Shown piece after piece: positions 1 through 11,052 of a stretch of 64,000 nt of DNA. Under the pieces are notes generated by a model. The model did not search any database. It was not told where the DNA came from and saw nothing but the letters and a program-made list of their open reading frames with translations. The position numbers and the translations under genes are program-made. Location: assembly GCA_963556145.1 (NCBI GenBank), contig OY744468.1, positions 310,001 to 374,000 of the forward strand. The letters are read 5' to 3'. This DNA is from Hygrocybe punicea (Eukaryota; Basidiomycota; Agaricomycetes; Agaricales; Hygrophoraceae). The number at the start of each line of letters is the position of its first letter. Within the stretch, counting starts at the first letter, position 1.

Positions 1-240
1 CCGTCGCTCGAGAAAGATTTGGGCGGGAGTGTTGGAACTGGGATAAATTTTGCTGTGCAAACAGGTCCATTCTTCGAGGTCAAAATGTCGAGCCATGAGT
101 TCAAAAGTGGATTGAAATTTTTTTACACACCTTTAAAGAGGTGGAACGTGCTGAAACTGGGCGGGATGATTAACCAGTACAAGACCAACACCGAAGCCGG
201 CCTCAAAAGTGACAGGGGAGGAGGAGAAATCAAAGCCAAG

Positions 241-1265
241 AAGGAGGTAAATTCGAAGCTGCGCCGCCATGTCATGAAGCAAACGTAGGTCAGGTCACGT
301 GTCACGCTCACCTCTGAAGCTCTGAAGCTAGGGTGACTTGTGGTCATGCTGGGATCTCGTGAAGCTCCGATCGAAACAGTACAGTACAGGAACGTCACCA
401 CGCCCACAACGAACAAGGGCCACAGCCGCTACGGTGATGCGGGATGCCAACAGCGAAGGAGACAACCAGTCCAGCAACAAAGGAAGCAGCGGGGGTGGGC
501 CCCGCTGCATGGCCCATTTTTTTTACATTTTTTCACATTTTTTGTTTACTGACTAACTACGGCAGTACCCAGCTCATGCCCATGCCCACGCTCATGCCCA
601 GATCCACGACTACATCCACACCCACGACCACGCCCACACCCACCCCAATGTCCACAACCGCAATGGCCAAAACGTAAAACATCCACGGCCTCAGACGGTG
701 GCCGACACAGACGACAGCGATGCGAGGGAAGATGGAGCAGATGGGAGATGCACCGGGAGGCGTGGGTGGACCACCCACGCCCTACAGTAAGTTTTCTTGT
801 AAATTCATATAATATTATCTATTGACTACTGCTCTGTGCCCGCCCTCTACCAGAATGCAACCACAAGAGGTGGGGACCACGAAGACGATGGGAACGACGA
901 AGGCGGTGGACGTGATGGGACAGGAATGGCGCGAGACGATGGCAGCGAGGATGACATGGACGGAGACGACGGCGATCGAGGAGACAAAAATGACGCCCCC
1001 ACAGGAGGCGCACCGGGCGTGGTAAGTTTTATTGTTGATTATTGTATACTGACTACCAGCACACACCCCAATGCCGTTGCCCCCACCCCAACACAGGCGA
1101 GCGCCGAGGAGAGAGATGACAGAATGGCAATGACCACAACGGGAATGGGTCTGAGGGTGACAACGAGGACGGAGACGACAACAACGGGACAACAATGACG
1201 GCTGCAGCACGGCAGCCGCCCTCCAATCCAGGGCCAATGCCTCTCCTCCCCTGTTCCCCCCTCAT
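241..1265 (+). other. Low-complexity spliced ORF remnant
   Basis: Thr/Pro-, then Asp/Gly-rich low-complexity reading frames interrupted by intron-like segments. Two of these (about 786-851 and 1022-1097) start GTAAGT, contain a TTGACTA or CTGACTA branch-like site and end in CAG. No single frame stays open throughout and several frames are open in parallel, as expected for short-unit repeats. The layout of short exons, a GTAAGT intron and a repetitive frame recurs at 8520-9310, 46150-47640, 51475-52631 and 57789-58088. I do not recognise a function. It may be a decayed member of that family rather than an expressed gene. Confidence 0.4.
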
Positions 1266-1407
1266 CCCATATTGTCTCTCCCTCTCTCCTCCTCCTTCTC
1301 CCTTCTCCCTTCTTCCTTCTCCCTCCCTCTGTCTGTAGTCATTAATGGGTTAATATTGTGGATTAATATTATAATGTACATTTTATTGTGATTTTCATGA
1401 ATGTCAT

Positions 1408-1690
1408 AAAAATAAATATTTTAAAGTCAAAGGACACAGGTAAAAATAATAACTGGTGAAATACTGCACCAATTCCTGCACCAATTCACATAGTTTCAGA
1501 GGCAAAGTTTGTCTACCTTCAGAGGGCTATCTTTCTCTGTATTTACATTTTCAAAGTATTTTGTCTAGAGTTATAGGTGAATTGTTCATTTCAGTCACTC
1601 CAACTTGTACAATGAATATCTCCACAACCAATGCTTGGATTTACATGATTGTAGAGAGAAACTTGTTCTATTTTTCAAGCCAGAACAGGG
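1408..1690 (+). repeat. Partial copy of foldback arm
   Basis: Diverged single copy of the arm found as an inverted pair at 7733-8490. Shared blocks include the run from AATGCACCAATT-like sequence through CTCCAACTTGTACAATGAATA to GAGAGAAACTTGTT. It directly follows a low-complexity gene, as the arm at 8.46 kb adjoins another low-complexity gene. Confidence 0.8.
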
Positions 1691-1879
1691 ACAAGCTCCA
1701 ATATATGGCCATTCACGTGCTCTTAAGCAGAGTTGAATTAGTCAAGAGTTCTATTTGGCAGAGCTGACTACAAAGGGTTTGGGGCACTATTCTAAATATT
1801 TTGAAGAAGGCTTACAAATACTTTGAAGCATCACAATAATTATTTTGAAGCTCTACTATCCTAGTTGTTTTGTTGTTGT

Positions 1880-2068
1880 TGCTGTTGGGTATTAATGGGA
1901 GGAATGTGTTGAAAATTGTTGATGAATGAATATATCAGTGAATGTACTCAGACTCACTCCTGTTCCAGTGCCAAACTCAGTCCATATGTCCATTGGTAAC
2001 ATAGAAATCAATGTGATCAAAGGTGGGAAAAGCACAGACACTGATGAGCCAGGTTACTGTTGCTGTTA

Positions 2069-2128
<60 letters not shown>

Positions 2129-2322
2129 CGGTTGCCATTGTTGTTGTTGTTGTTGTTGTTGTTGCTATTACTGTTGGATATTGCTGTTGGATATTAGTGG
2201 CAGAAAGGTGTTTGAAAAATGTGTTGGTGAACATATTGGTGAATGTACTCAGACTCTAGACTTCTGTCCCAGTGCTAGTGTCAGTCCATATTTATTGCTG
2301 ACATTGGAGACAACAGTGGAGG
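1880..2322. repeat. Diverged tandem duplication
   Basis: Two imperfect copies of a unit of roughly 300 bp. Both contain GTGAATGTACTCAGACTC (about 1935 and 2238), a CAGTG..AGTCCATAT block and a flanking trinucleotide tract. A further partial unit appears to resume after 3089, downstream of the inserted TIR element. Confidence 0.6.
2055..2170. repeat. CTG/TTG-type microsatellite
   Basis: Uninterrupted GCTGTT hexamers, then GCT and GTT trinucleotides. It lies inside the tandem duplication. Translated runs of Cys, Val or Ala here are shadows of the repeat. Confidence 0.9.
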
Positions 2323-3080
2323 TACTGATGGATAGGTTTGGTTCTGAACCGAGGTTTGGACCTGAACTGAACTGAACCGAACCTGAAATAGGGTTCAGGT
2401 TCAAGCTGAAGCCTGAACCGAACCTGAGGTTCAGTTCAAGGTTCAGGCAGGGGGGAAATTCTGTGAACCTGGTTCGAACCAGTTTGAACCTGAACCTAAA
2501 CTTCAACAAATGTGATATAATTTTGCGTAATTTTTGGAAGAAACATGATCACTTTTGTCTTGTTGTAGCTAACAACTTCCTGTTAAATCCTGCCACTCTC
2601 CTTCAGGGGGTTTGAGCTCTGGATTTGTCAGGATAAGTTGATATAAGTTGTATAATATCTGAGGATTATGCCAAGGTAAGCCTCAAGTACGTATGATGTA
2701 TTATATTATCATTATTTTTATGTACCACAGTTGCAACATTGAAGTTGATAAGCTTAATTTCTTTAACATGTTAGCTTTAAGTGATACAAATGTACAGTAA
2801 TACATACAGTTTGCTCTAAAGGAACCTTTGTTCATGCTATATAACCACAAGGCATAAAATAAAGGCATTTATACTAAATAAAAATGTAATCTAGCCCTAT
2901 GATACACTTACAGGTTTGGTTCAGGGTTCAGATCAGGGTGAACCTGAACTGAACCTGTTTGAACCTGAACCCAAGGTTCAGTTCAAGGTTCAGCATATTG
3001 ACTGAACTGAACCTTAGGTTCGGTTCAAGGTTCAGGTTTTTTTGTCCTGAACCGGACCGAACCGAACCTGTCCATCACTA
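2323..3080. mobile_element. Non-autonomous TIR element, 8-bp TSD
   Basis: The 758-bp element has imperfect terminal inverted repeats: TACTGATGGATAGGTTTGGT at the left, and TAGTGATGGACAGGTTCGGT as the reverse complement of the right end. It is flanked by the perfect direct repeat AGTGGAGG (2315-2322 and 3081-3088). Subterminal regions (about 2330-2510 and 2910-3070) are packed with GGTTCA / TGAACC motifs in both orientations. The AT-rich core (about 2510-2900) has no ORF. Eight-base duplications are made by hAT and Zisupton/KDZ-type transposases; which one mobilises this copy is not visible. Confidence 0.88.
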
Positions 3081-3088
3081 AGTGGAGG

Positions 3089-3540
3089 GATTAGTGAAGG
3101 TGATTATAATTATAGGATTAGTATGGATTCCTGAAACAAGAAGTTAGTAACTATGAGTGAGTATTTGCTGAGTAGAGGATGTAGCTGAAGATGGAGATGA
3201 AGAGGTGCAGGTGAGGGTGATGAAGAGAAGATGAAAGTGACTATGAGATTGATGTGAACTAAAAACATATTGATTAACTGAAAGTGATATTTGCTGAACA
3301 TGCTTGTATATCTGAACATGTAAGCATTCCCAAGAAAATGATAGCCCAGTCCAATAGTAATCTACAGAAGTATTCAACTAAGTAAAGACATACACAAATG
3401 TAAGAATATTATGAATTTGTGTTGAACCACATAGTGGGATCTTGCTCTGAGTAAGATCTGAGACAGTTCCATAGTAGACTCTAAGGAAAACTTGGTGTTC
3501 TTAACAACACTTGTATTAAATAAGATATAAGCAAAACAAT
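3089..3540. other. No recognisable gene
   Basis: AT-rich sequence continuing the interrupted tandem repeat at its left end. The remainder has short ORFs only and no family I recognise. Confidence 0.5.
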
Positions 3541-4080
3541 GGATAAATGTCGACTTTTTGGTGGGAATTTAGTGGGGATTCCATGTGGAATCCCACTGGA
3601 AATAAAATGGTGTCTTAGTCTTGAAGGAAGCCCTATGAGTTTAGAATGCTAGATATTCTCTTATATTAGCATTGGCATTGATATTGAAGTGGGAAAAGTC
3701 AAAAAAGTCAAAAAAACCTGGCACATTTCGACTTTCTATGTGAAGTCCATGTGGAATCCATGTGGAGTCCATGTGGAACAAAAAAGTCAGAAAAAACCTG
3801 GTGCATTTCGACTTTCTATGTGGAGTCCATGTGGAGTCCATGTGGAATCCATGTGGAATCCCACTAGAAATAAAATTTTATATTAGTCTTGAACTAAGCC
3901 CTATGAGTTTAGAATGCTAAAAATAGTTTTATATTTGCAATAGCATTGATATTGAAGGTGAAAAAGTGAAAAAAGTGAAAAAAAAACTCAGTGCATTTTG
4001 ACTTTTTTATGTGCATTCCATGTGGAGTCCATGTGCATTCCATGTGGAGTCCATGTGGACTCCACATTGTCCCACTGGGA
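3540..4080. repeat. Satellite, about 265-bp period
   Basis: Blocks starting near 3588 and 3855 share AATCCCACT.GAAATAAAAT, then TTAGTCTTGAA..AAGCCCTATGAGTTTAGAATGCTA, and end in GCATTG.TATTGAAG. Each unit also has a nested array of TCCATGTGGA(A/G) 11-12-mers preceded by AAAAAGTCAAAAAAG runs. A third partial unit ends near 4070. No coding capacity is evident. Confidence 0.8.
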
Positions 4081-4370
4081 ATCAGTGGTATAGGGTAAAA
4101 TACTGGGATTTTTACAGCAAGAAGTGTGGCAAGCGTCCACACAGCGACCGACGAATTATCCGGCATTGCCACTTAAAAGCCCTCCGGATCAACAAAATCG
4201 GGAGTGCGATTGTTAGGTACGTTCTTTTTTTGCTCTTCTTGAATTGAAACAGGAAGGTGATGCCCGACAGGTCTAGTTGGCATGGTGAAAGTGGGAATGA
4301 CTGGCTCAGAAGAGGTCATCTCACTGTCAATTTCAAGGGGATGGATGGTTCACACATGACAACAGCGCAT
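4080..4370. other. Unassigned sequence
   Basis: No repeat partner or convincing exon was seen inside the window. A short frame (ending about 4247) contains an intron-like GTACG start but matches nothing I recognise. Confidence 0.35.
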
Positions 4371-5049
4371 GTATATTATTGCGATGAAGCATACTTTGAA
4401 ATGTAAGGAGGTCTCATCTACACAAATACGTGTATATACTGCCCTTACAATGAAGGATGGAAAGGTGCAGGGCGTGGGACGGATGGTGAGGAGGTGAAGT
4501 GTGGGAGTATGGAAATCCACTGCTATATCAGCGGCGGAAGCGGGCCTCTGAGTGGCCACCAAGTGGGCCTCTGAGCGGCCCGCTCAGTGGGCCACTGAAT
4601 ATCTGGAAGCCAGATGATATAAAATTCTGGCTGGGTATCTGGAAGTCAGAAACCGAAGCAAATAATTTATATTTCCTGATTGATATCTTCTGTCCTAATA
4701 GTTAATGTATTTTGTAGACAAATAGGATTAATTTTTACAGAATATCAGGTCGGTATCTATGGCTCAGAAAGTCTAAACAATTGAGTTGATTTCCACGTTA
4801 CGGATATTAGTGGGAATATTTTAAGAATTTGACTAGTTTTCTGTATTGCAAATACCGCTACAAAATAAGGAAAACAATAAGAGGAAGAATAATTATACTT
4901 TCGGGAAGCACTATTTTGTCTCTAGAAATTGTTTCCAGAAATGTTTATTTTCTGTATAATATCCATATTGGAGATGACAATGAAAATAATTTCAATTTAT
5001 AAGTCATTATCTAGACATTATTCGAAGCGGAGATATCTTCCCATGTCTC
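4370..5049. repeat. Dispersed repeat B, copy 1
   Basis: Nearly identical over about 550 bp to 45413-46138. Shared landmarks are CAGCGCATGTATA / CAGCGCACGTATA at the start, GGCCACCAAGTGGGCC-type blocks, TATCTGGAAGTCAGAAACC and CCATGTCTCCTGTGT at the end. No TIR, poly-A or coding frame is obvious, so the class is unknown; an LTR-like or non-autonomous origin is possible. Copy 1 carries an extra TIR element at its right end that copy 2 lacks. Confidence 0.85.
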
Positions 5050-5054
5050 CTGTG

Positions 5055-5238
5055 TTAGAATAAGTGCCTGGCAGTTCGTACTCCAGGAAATGTGTTGTAG
5101 CCAATAAATGGTAAAGCTGTGAGTTGCATGACTTGAATCCAAATAACAGGACTTTGATTGACTGGCCAATAATGTGAAGTTCCAAACACATTTTGGCTAC
5201 AACACATTTCCTGGAGTACTAAGTGCCAGGCACTTATT
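5055..5238. mobile_element. Small TIR element (MITE)
   Basis: Inverted repeat of about 55 bp per side, AATAAGTGCCTGGCAGTT at left and its counterpart at right, continuing through CAGGAAATGTGTTGTAGCC. A roughly 75-bp spacer has no ORF. The same TIR family, with part of the middle lost in the gap, sits at 53009-53255. Comparison with 46132-46150 shows a related site without it. Confidence 0.82.
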
Positions 5239-5283
5239 GTGACAATGAAGTATGCTTCACCTAGCATTGCTAGAATTCACCAG

Positions 5284-5520
5284 ATTCAGCAAGATATTAC
5301 CAACTCACTTGGGATGCCTGAAAATGAGATCACCCAACTGGCTTGGGGATAGCTGAATCAGGCTGAGATATATCCTGGCCCCACTGAGATGGTCCAGGCT
5401 GATGTTCTCAGGACATATCCTGCACCAATTGAGATGGTCTAGGCTGGTGCTATCAAGATATATCCTGGCCCAGCTGGGATGGTCCAGGCCAATATTTTCA
5501 GGATATATCCTGGGCCACAA
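5284..5520 (+). repeat. Left TIR with subterminal repeats
   Basis: Pairs with 11053-11291 in inverted orientation. It contains three to four units ending in GATATATCCTGG or GACATATCCTG, each with GATGGTCCAGGCTGATGTT-like sequence. Confidence 0.85.
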
Positions 5521-5689
5521 AAAACTGCAAGACCACCATCTTTGTAGTCAATTGCGGGGTCATGTGCCAAGCCAGCACATTTCAGATCAAAGCAAGTTTC
5601 TCCATTGCCTTGACACACACATTAATTCACAGTAATGATCCTATGACAAGATTTTCTTTATGTTTGAATTTTAATTTGAAATTAATGTG

Positions 5690-5990
5690 CATAATTTTTG
5701 TTTGTCGACCTTCTAATCTTTGAGTACAAGTTGAAAGCAGAAGTCTTGCACTCCATCACATCAATGTAGAATTGATCAAGAACCAGAAATGTATATGCAG
5801 TAGTAGTTAGGGTTATGATGTTGCTGGAAAGAGTTAAATGTTCAAAGCTGTATGTCATGAGGAGCTGTAGTTGAGCATTGGCACCAATCAACATTCCATT
5901 GATAAATTCCAGAGGTCTCCACAAAAGCAATAGATGTTCTCCTAGTTGGAGAAACCTTATCCACATCTTCTTCCGCCATTACATAGTTAG
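5690..5990 (-). pseudogene. KDZ transposase fragment
   Basis: Read on the minus strand across two frames, this has the block GIYQWNVDWCQCSTTAPHDI, then TFLVLDQFYIDVMECKTSA and LYSKIRRSTNK. The same order and residues occur in the complete KDZ transposase at 33659-37222 (GIYRRRIRWCSCPDAPTQDI; LLDHFYIDSMECKTSA; NKLRR). This is the segment between the cysteine cluster and the catalytic core. It is frameshifted and no catalytic region was recognised nearby, so it is a dead remnant. Confidence 0.82.
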
Positions 5991-6009
5991 CTTCATCAGC
6001 TTGCACATC

Positions 6010-6785
6010 CTTGGCTTCTACATCCTCCCAGGATTGTGATGTTCAGTGTTGGGGGTACAGATTTCCATCATGCCCAAGATATATCATGAATCCCAACTCT
6101 CCCAGATCAGCAAGATCAAAAAATTGGCCAGTCCAATATTGGATTTTATGATAGGGATTGTCTTGGTATACCTGAAGACACAATCTTTGAAGCAGTGATT
6201 GACCAAGCTAACAATCAAGGCACTTCTGATACTTGATGCATGAGCCCTTTACTAGTGGAGCTTAACCCTATCAGTTTGGCCAAGTACACCTGTTCTTCCA
6301 TTCTTGAAGATAATCATCCTGACTGTTATTTTGATTCAATGGACTTTAATTTGAACATGTAACAGAAATTGAATATACCTTTCCTTTTGAAGTTTGTAAA
6401 GCTTGAGGTTCTTCTGGCTCTTCTTCTGGTATATATATCTGTTCTGTAATAATTGGTTGTGATTATTCTCTTGTAGAGAGGAGAATTTCAGTTTCTTTTT
6501 GGCCAATATTTTGACATCACCTCTAGAAGTGGTCTTTTTGACATATACTTTCTCAACCTTTGTGTCTTTTGAACTTGTTTTTTGGCATGGAAAAAAGTAA
6601 TGATGATGATGCAAGTTAGTTAAGATTCAAACACACAAACAGGAATTGTCAGTGATGCTCCATGGTCCACTCGGTAGTGTAGCAGTCCAGTGTCTGGATC
6701 AGATTGAGTGTGAGGAAACACAATAATGCATTTGAAATCATGCCTTTATTCATATCAGCAGGAAAGCTGACAGGATTGATTTTTA
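6010..6785. other. Decayed element interior
   Basis: No intact gene. A Lys-rich minus-strand frame of 92 codons (6336-6614) has no recognisable motif and may be a piece of the same decayed transposon. Confidence 0.35.
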
Positions 6786-6789
6786 AAAC

Positions 6790-7542
6790 TTACTTGAGCA
6801 AGGCCAATAATACTTTCTGAACTTTTCTCTCTTGAGGTCCAATAGAAGCAGAGCTGGATGGATCAAAAGAGAAGTCAATGTCAAAATATTTCAGAAGCTG
6901 GTCATTCTGCTCTGGAAAATAAGCATGAAGATAATGGTATACCATAAATGCTGGATCTCCCTCTTCTGGAATATCAGCCAGGCAGAAATTGAGAATAGCA
7001 ATTGATGAAGTATGAACAGAACACCATGCTCCCTGAATGACAAGATTCCCCAGCTCTGCTTGAGTTCCATTCCAAATCTTATCCCCCATAATAATCCCCT
7101 CAAAAGAAGCCAGTTGAAGGATAAATGCTTTCCATTTTTTACTTACTGTGTATGGTATTGGTATTTTGTTCTTCATTTGCTGGTCATATTTTACATGGCA
7201 TTTAGGGCAAATAAAACAGGTATCCTTCTTCAAATTAAATCCAGAGCTTGCAGAAAGTGTGATACAATTGTCCCTGCCAAGGACCCTTGGGCAACAATAG
7301 GCACAGCAAAATACTTCACCACCATTGCCAGAAGAGCAACACCACTGGAAAAGGCAATTAGTACAGGAATTACTGCCTATAATATTTGATGGCTCCTTAT
7401 CCCCCCTAGGTTGCAGTGGGAAGGGCTGCACTGGCAGACTGGCTATTTGGGGAACAGCTTGGTCATCATCTGATTCGTTGAAAGGGAACTCAAGTCTTAT
7501 TATTGCTGAGGTCCTTTGTGAGTTGAAATTGAGGCAGTGCAA
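6790..7542 (-). CDS. Cys-rich protein of unknown function in KDZ-type element
   Basis: A 250-codon open frame. The middle is rich in cysteine pairs: CTNCLFQWCC, VFCCAYCCPRVLG, then CFICPKCHVKYDQQ. This suggests a metal-binding cluster like those accompanying fungal KDZ transposases, though I cannot place it in a named family. Residues after the cluster (LASFEG, FLQ-like aromatic patches, HYLHAYFPEQNDQL) resemble a helical domain. It lies between the KDZ remnant and a foldback element and ends just inside the decayed transposon. The start is the first Met of the frame; an upstream exon is possible. It could be a truncated passenger gene. Confidence 0.45.
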   Translation of the reverse strand: MHCLNFNSQRTSAIIRLEFPFNESDDDQAVPQIASLPVQPFPLQPRGDKEPSNIIGSNSCTNCLFQWCCSSGNGGEVFCCAYCCPRVLGRDNCITLSASSGFNLKKDTCFICPKCHVKYDQQMKNKIPIPYTVSKKWKAFILQLASFEGIIMGDKIWNGTQAELGNLVIQGAWCSVHTSSIAILNFCLADIPEEGDPAFMVYHYLHAYFPEQNDQLLKYFDIDFSFDPSSSASIGPQERKVQKVLLALLK

Positions 7543-7732
7543 TGGCTTTCTTGCTTGCAGTAGTAGCTGTGGTGATAGGCATTGTAGTAGACAGAGTCAA
7601 AAAGTGAGTGAGAGAAGTGAATTTGGAGTTGCAGAACAATGACAGGTTTGCAATGAGGTGGCCTCCAATGGACCACCCAAATTTCAACAACTCCACTCAT
7701 TCATTCTTATTTACCTCCACCTTCCTAGTTGT

Positions 7733-8490
7733 AAGTTATAATATGCTGTTTTCCAAAGTCACAACCTTTTGAAAAATAAATCTTTTAAAGAGGAGAAAGC
7801 CAATCAAACATAAGAACTCATGAAATAATGCACCAATTAACATGGTTTTGAAGAGAAAGTTTGTCTACTCCCTGGAAGCTATCTTTCTGTCTATTTACAT
7901 TTTTAAAATCTTTGATGTGTAGAGAGTTACAGGTGAATTGTCATTTTCAGTGACTCCAACTTGTACAATGAATATCTCCCCAACCAATGCTTGGATTGAC
8001 ATGGTTGTGGAGAGAAACTTGTTTTATTTTGCAAGGGCTACAAGGACCCCTACTGTGTTTTTCTGTATTTTGAAAATTCGAAGGAGCAGTACTGCCAGTA
8101 CACAAAAATGCCCTCTGCATAAATAACATTACAGTGATCTGCTAAAGTCCAAAATACAGAAAAACATGGTATGGGCCCTTGTAGCCCTTGCAAAATAAAA
8201 CAAGTTTCTCTCCACAACCATGTCAATCCAAGCATTGGTTGGGGAGATATTCATTGTACAAGTTGGAGTCACTGAAAATGACAATTCACCTGTAACTCTC
8301 TACACATCAAAGATTTTAAAAATGTAAATAGACAGAAAGATAGCTTCCAGGGAGTAGACAAACTTCCTCTCCAAAACCATGTCAATTGGTGCATTATTTC
8401 ATGAGTTCTTATGTTTGATTGGCTTTCCCCTCTTTACAAGATTTATTTTTCAAAAGGTCGTGACTTCTGAAAACGGCAATAATATTTTAT
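7733..8490. mobile_element. Foldback (palindromic) element
   Basis: Two inverted arms of about 335-360 bp (7733-8068 and 8140-8490) with a spacer of about 70 bp. The arms are over 90 percent identical; the outer boundary reads AGTCACAACCTTTTGAAAAA on the left and mirrors this on the right. The inner boundary is TTTTTCTGTATTTTG against CAAAATACAGAAAAA. No ORF spans it. A single diverged arm is at 1408-1690. A target duplication was not identified because the similarity fades gradually at both ends. Confidence 0.88.
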
Positions 8491-8519
8491 TACATCCTTT
8501 TTGTTCTTTAACGTTTGGA

Positions 8520-9310
8520 AATGAATCCGACTGTAAGTAATCTGACTTACCTGCACAATGTGACTGACTACTCTCACCTAGGTTCTCGCGCAACAATGTC
8601 ACCAACGGCCTCACCCACACCCAAAACCACAACAGGGCCACTGGACTGAGGACAAAGACCCAACCAATGCCCTGAAGCACACCAATGCCCAGCAACAACA
8701 ACCACGGCCCCATCACGCCCAACAGGGCCGCCAACAACAACGACCACCCCACCAACGCCCAACACCGCATCCAACAGGGCCACCAACGCCCAATGGTGGC
8801 GAGGACAGCCCCACCAACACACAACAGGGCCGCCAACGCCCAACGACGACGAAGACGGCCCCACTATGCCCAATGGAGCCCCCCACAATGATGACAATGG
8901 CCCCACCACGCCCAACAGGGCCGCCAATGACAACGGCAGCCCCACTAATGCCCAACCCCACACCAACAGGGCCGCCAACGACAACGGCCACCCCACAACG
9001 CCCAACGTCGCATCCAACAGGGCCGCCAATGCCCAATGCCCAACGATGACGATGACGGCCCCACCACGCCCAACAGGGCCACCAATGATGACGGCCACCC
9101 CATCAATGCCCAACGCCGCATCCAACAGGGCCGCCAATGCCCAACGGTGACAACGACGGCCCCAGCAATGCCCAACAGGACCGCCAACGCCCAACGAGGA
9201 TGAGGACAGCCCCAGCAACGCCCAACAGGGCCGCCAATGCCCAATGACAATGACGATGGCCCCACCAACACAATGTCCCCTGCAGGGCCACTAACACCTC
9301 ACGAAACACG
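8520..9310 (+). other. Low-complexity gene (AN/NGH-rich repeats)
   Basis: Repeats of about 27-39 bp around CCCAACAGGGCCGCCAA and GACAACGGCCCCACCA keep several frames open on both strands for 200 codons. An intron-like segment with GTAAGTAATCTG, GACTGACTAC and CACCTAG (about 8533-8580) precedes the repeats, matching the layout of the other low-complexity genes. The right end fades near 9300. It adjoins the foldback arm, as the copy at 1 kb does. Function unknown; coding status uncertain. Confidence 0.45.
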
Positions 9311-9890
9311 CCGCTACATCAACTGATGTGTGTGCTGGCTTCGCGAGGTATGTAGGCTGTCTGGGTAGGGGCCCCGCTGACATCAAACCGTGACTGCAAT
9401 GACGATGGCCCCAACATCCAATGGAGATGGCTGACTTCTCATGGTGTATGCTGTGGTGGGTCCATACAGTGCTGGAAATCATGGGGCTATATATATCATA
9501 TCTAATACATGCTTCGAGAAAAAAACTACAACTACATTACTATAGAACCCTTGAAGTCACCCACCCTGGACCCATGCCCAAGGAATAGTGGAGAGGCCAT
9601 CCCCCCCACTGGTGACATGTCAAGAAATGAATGCCTGCAACTATCCACAAGCTGCACCCTCACCAGAACTTCGGTGCCCTGGCATCTAGCAGAGAAATTC
9701 GGCTCTCTCCGCCGGGGTGAGTGAAGTGGAAGTGGAAGAGCACTGAAGGCAAAACACGAAGGTTTCGGGGTTTTTAAATAAAATTGAACCATCACATGAT
9801 CGTAAACATGTGATTTTTGACGTGGGAATTAGCCACGTCACTCAGAATTGCCAGGTCACGGGTTTGGTCTGAGTTACTCCACTAGCAATC
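9310..9890. other. No recognisable gene
   Basis: Only short frames. Around 9785-9860 there is a cluster of ACATGTGA, GACGTGG and CACGTCA motifs like those in the promoter regions at 29 and 32 kb, but no gene downstream is convincing. Confidence 0.4.
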
Positions 9891-10880
9891 TTGCAGAATA
9901 TTTGTTTCAATATTTGTTTCAGCTTTCTGAAGTTCACTTTAGCCTCCCTGGTCTCTCTGATCTCTCTTACCTCACTCTCACTCTCTAATCTACTACATAC
10001 TGCACAAACAATAGCCTGGGCTACTGAAGAAATTCAGGCAATACTCAAAGCTCACTATAACAAATATGTCTCTACCACAAACAATGAAAAAGAAAAAACT
10101 TTGAACATCAAAGAGTTGCACCAGCTTCAAAAGCAGAGGAAGAGAGCCAACAAAACCACTTTCACCTGATGACAATGACATTCTTGACAAGGTTTGTGCC
10201 ATTTTGATAATGCTTCTTTTCATGCTGATGTATTAATCTTCAGTAGAAAATTGCCAATTGGTTTAACAATCCCAATCAAATAAGAAGAAAGTAGGAGATT
10301 TCCAGGAGTCAGAAAGTCATGTTGAGAAGGATAATGGTGATTCAATGGCTAAATTCTCAAGGCATTTTTCTAAATGGAAGGATAGTGACTTTTCTAATGA
10401 GTGGTGTGAATTTGCCCAGTCATTTTGCAAAGGTATTTTATCAAGGTATTCCATGTAAGCAAACATTCAGAAAGAAGATGAAAATTCCAAGCTGTCACCC
10501 AGGGCTATCACAAATTGTGATGATGAAAAATATCCATTTCTGCCTTAGAAGGGAGTTGAAGCTGATCCTGTGGTGGTGGTGTGGATGGTGATCTGTGACT
10601 TTGTCAAATTGGTTTGGAATAGGTTCTGAAAATACTGTCAGAATAATAATCTTGTTTGCAGCCTTTTATAGTGAAACTGCCACTGCACACTGGAAGGATA
10701 TTGAAGAAGATCCTCACAAGTTTTTTGAGTCAAGATCTATTCCTCAGAACATGGACATCCTTATCAAGAAGCCATCACACTTTACAAACTGATGTGCTAA
10801 TGGGCTTTATCATTACTGGTTCACATTGCGAGAGGAAGGAAAACAACCATCACAGGTCAGACAGGAGGTGCATGCTTTAG
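9890..10880 (+). pseudogene. Decayed coding remnant
   Basis: Several consecutive short frames read like fragments of one protein: a charged helical block (LNIKELHQLQKQRKRANKT), then EWCEFAQSF and DEKYPFLPLEG in shifted frames, with stops between. No complete domain can be named. It sits inside the decayed KDZ-type element, just before its right TIR, and is probably a dead passenger or transposase fragment. Confidence 0.35.
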
Positions 10881-11052
10881 ATAAGCAGAGGTGAACTGCT
10901 ATCAAGAGACAAGCAAGCCATACTTGGAGGTAAAAGATGCTGAGGAGAATGTTGAAGTATGAATATATATATATATGAATAAAAGAAAAAAATCATTGAA
11001 TTGACAGCATAAATTGAACACTGATGTTACCAACATTGTCATAATTAGGAGG

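Noticed and set aside
2023..2375. Poly-Cys, poly-Val and poly-Ala ORFs
   Set aside because: Products of the CTG/TTG microsatellite.
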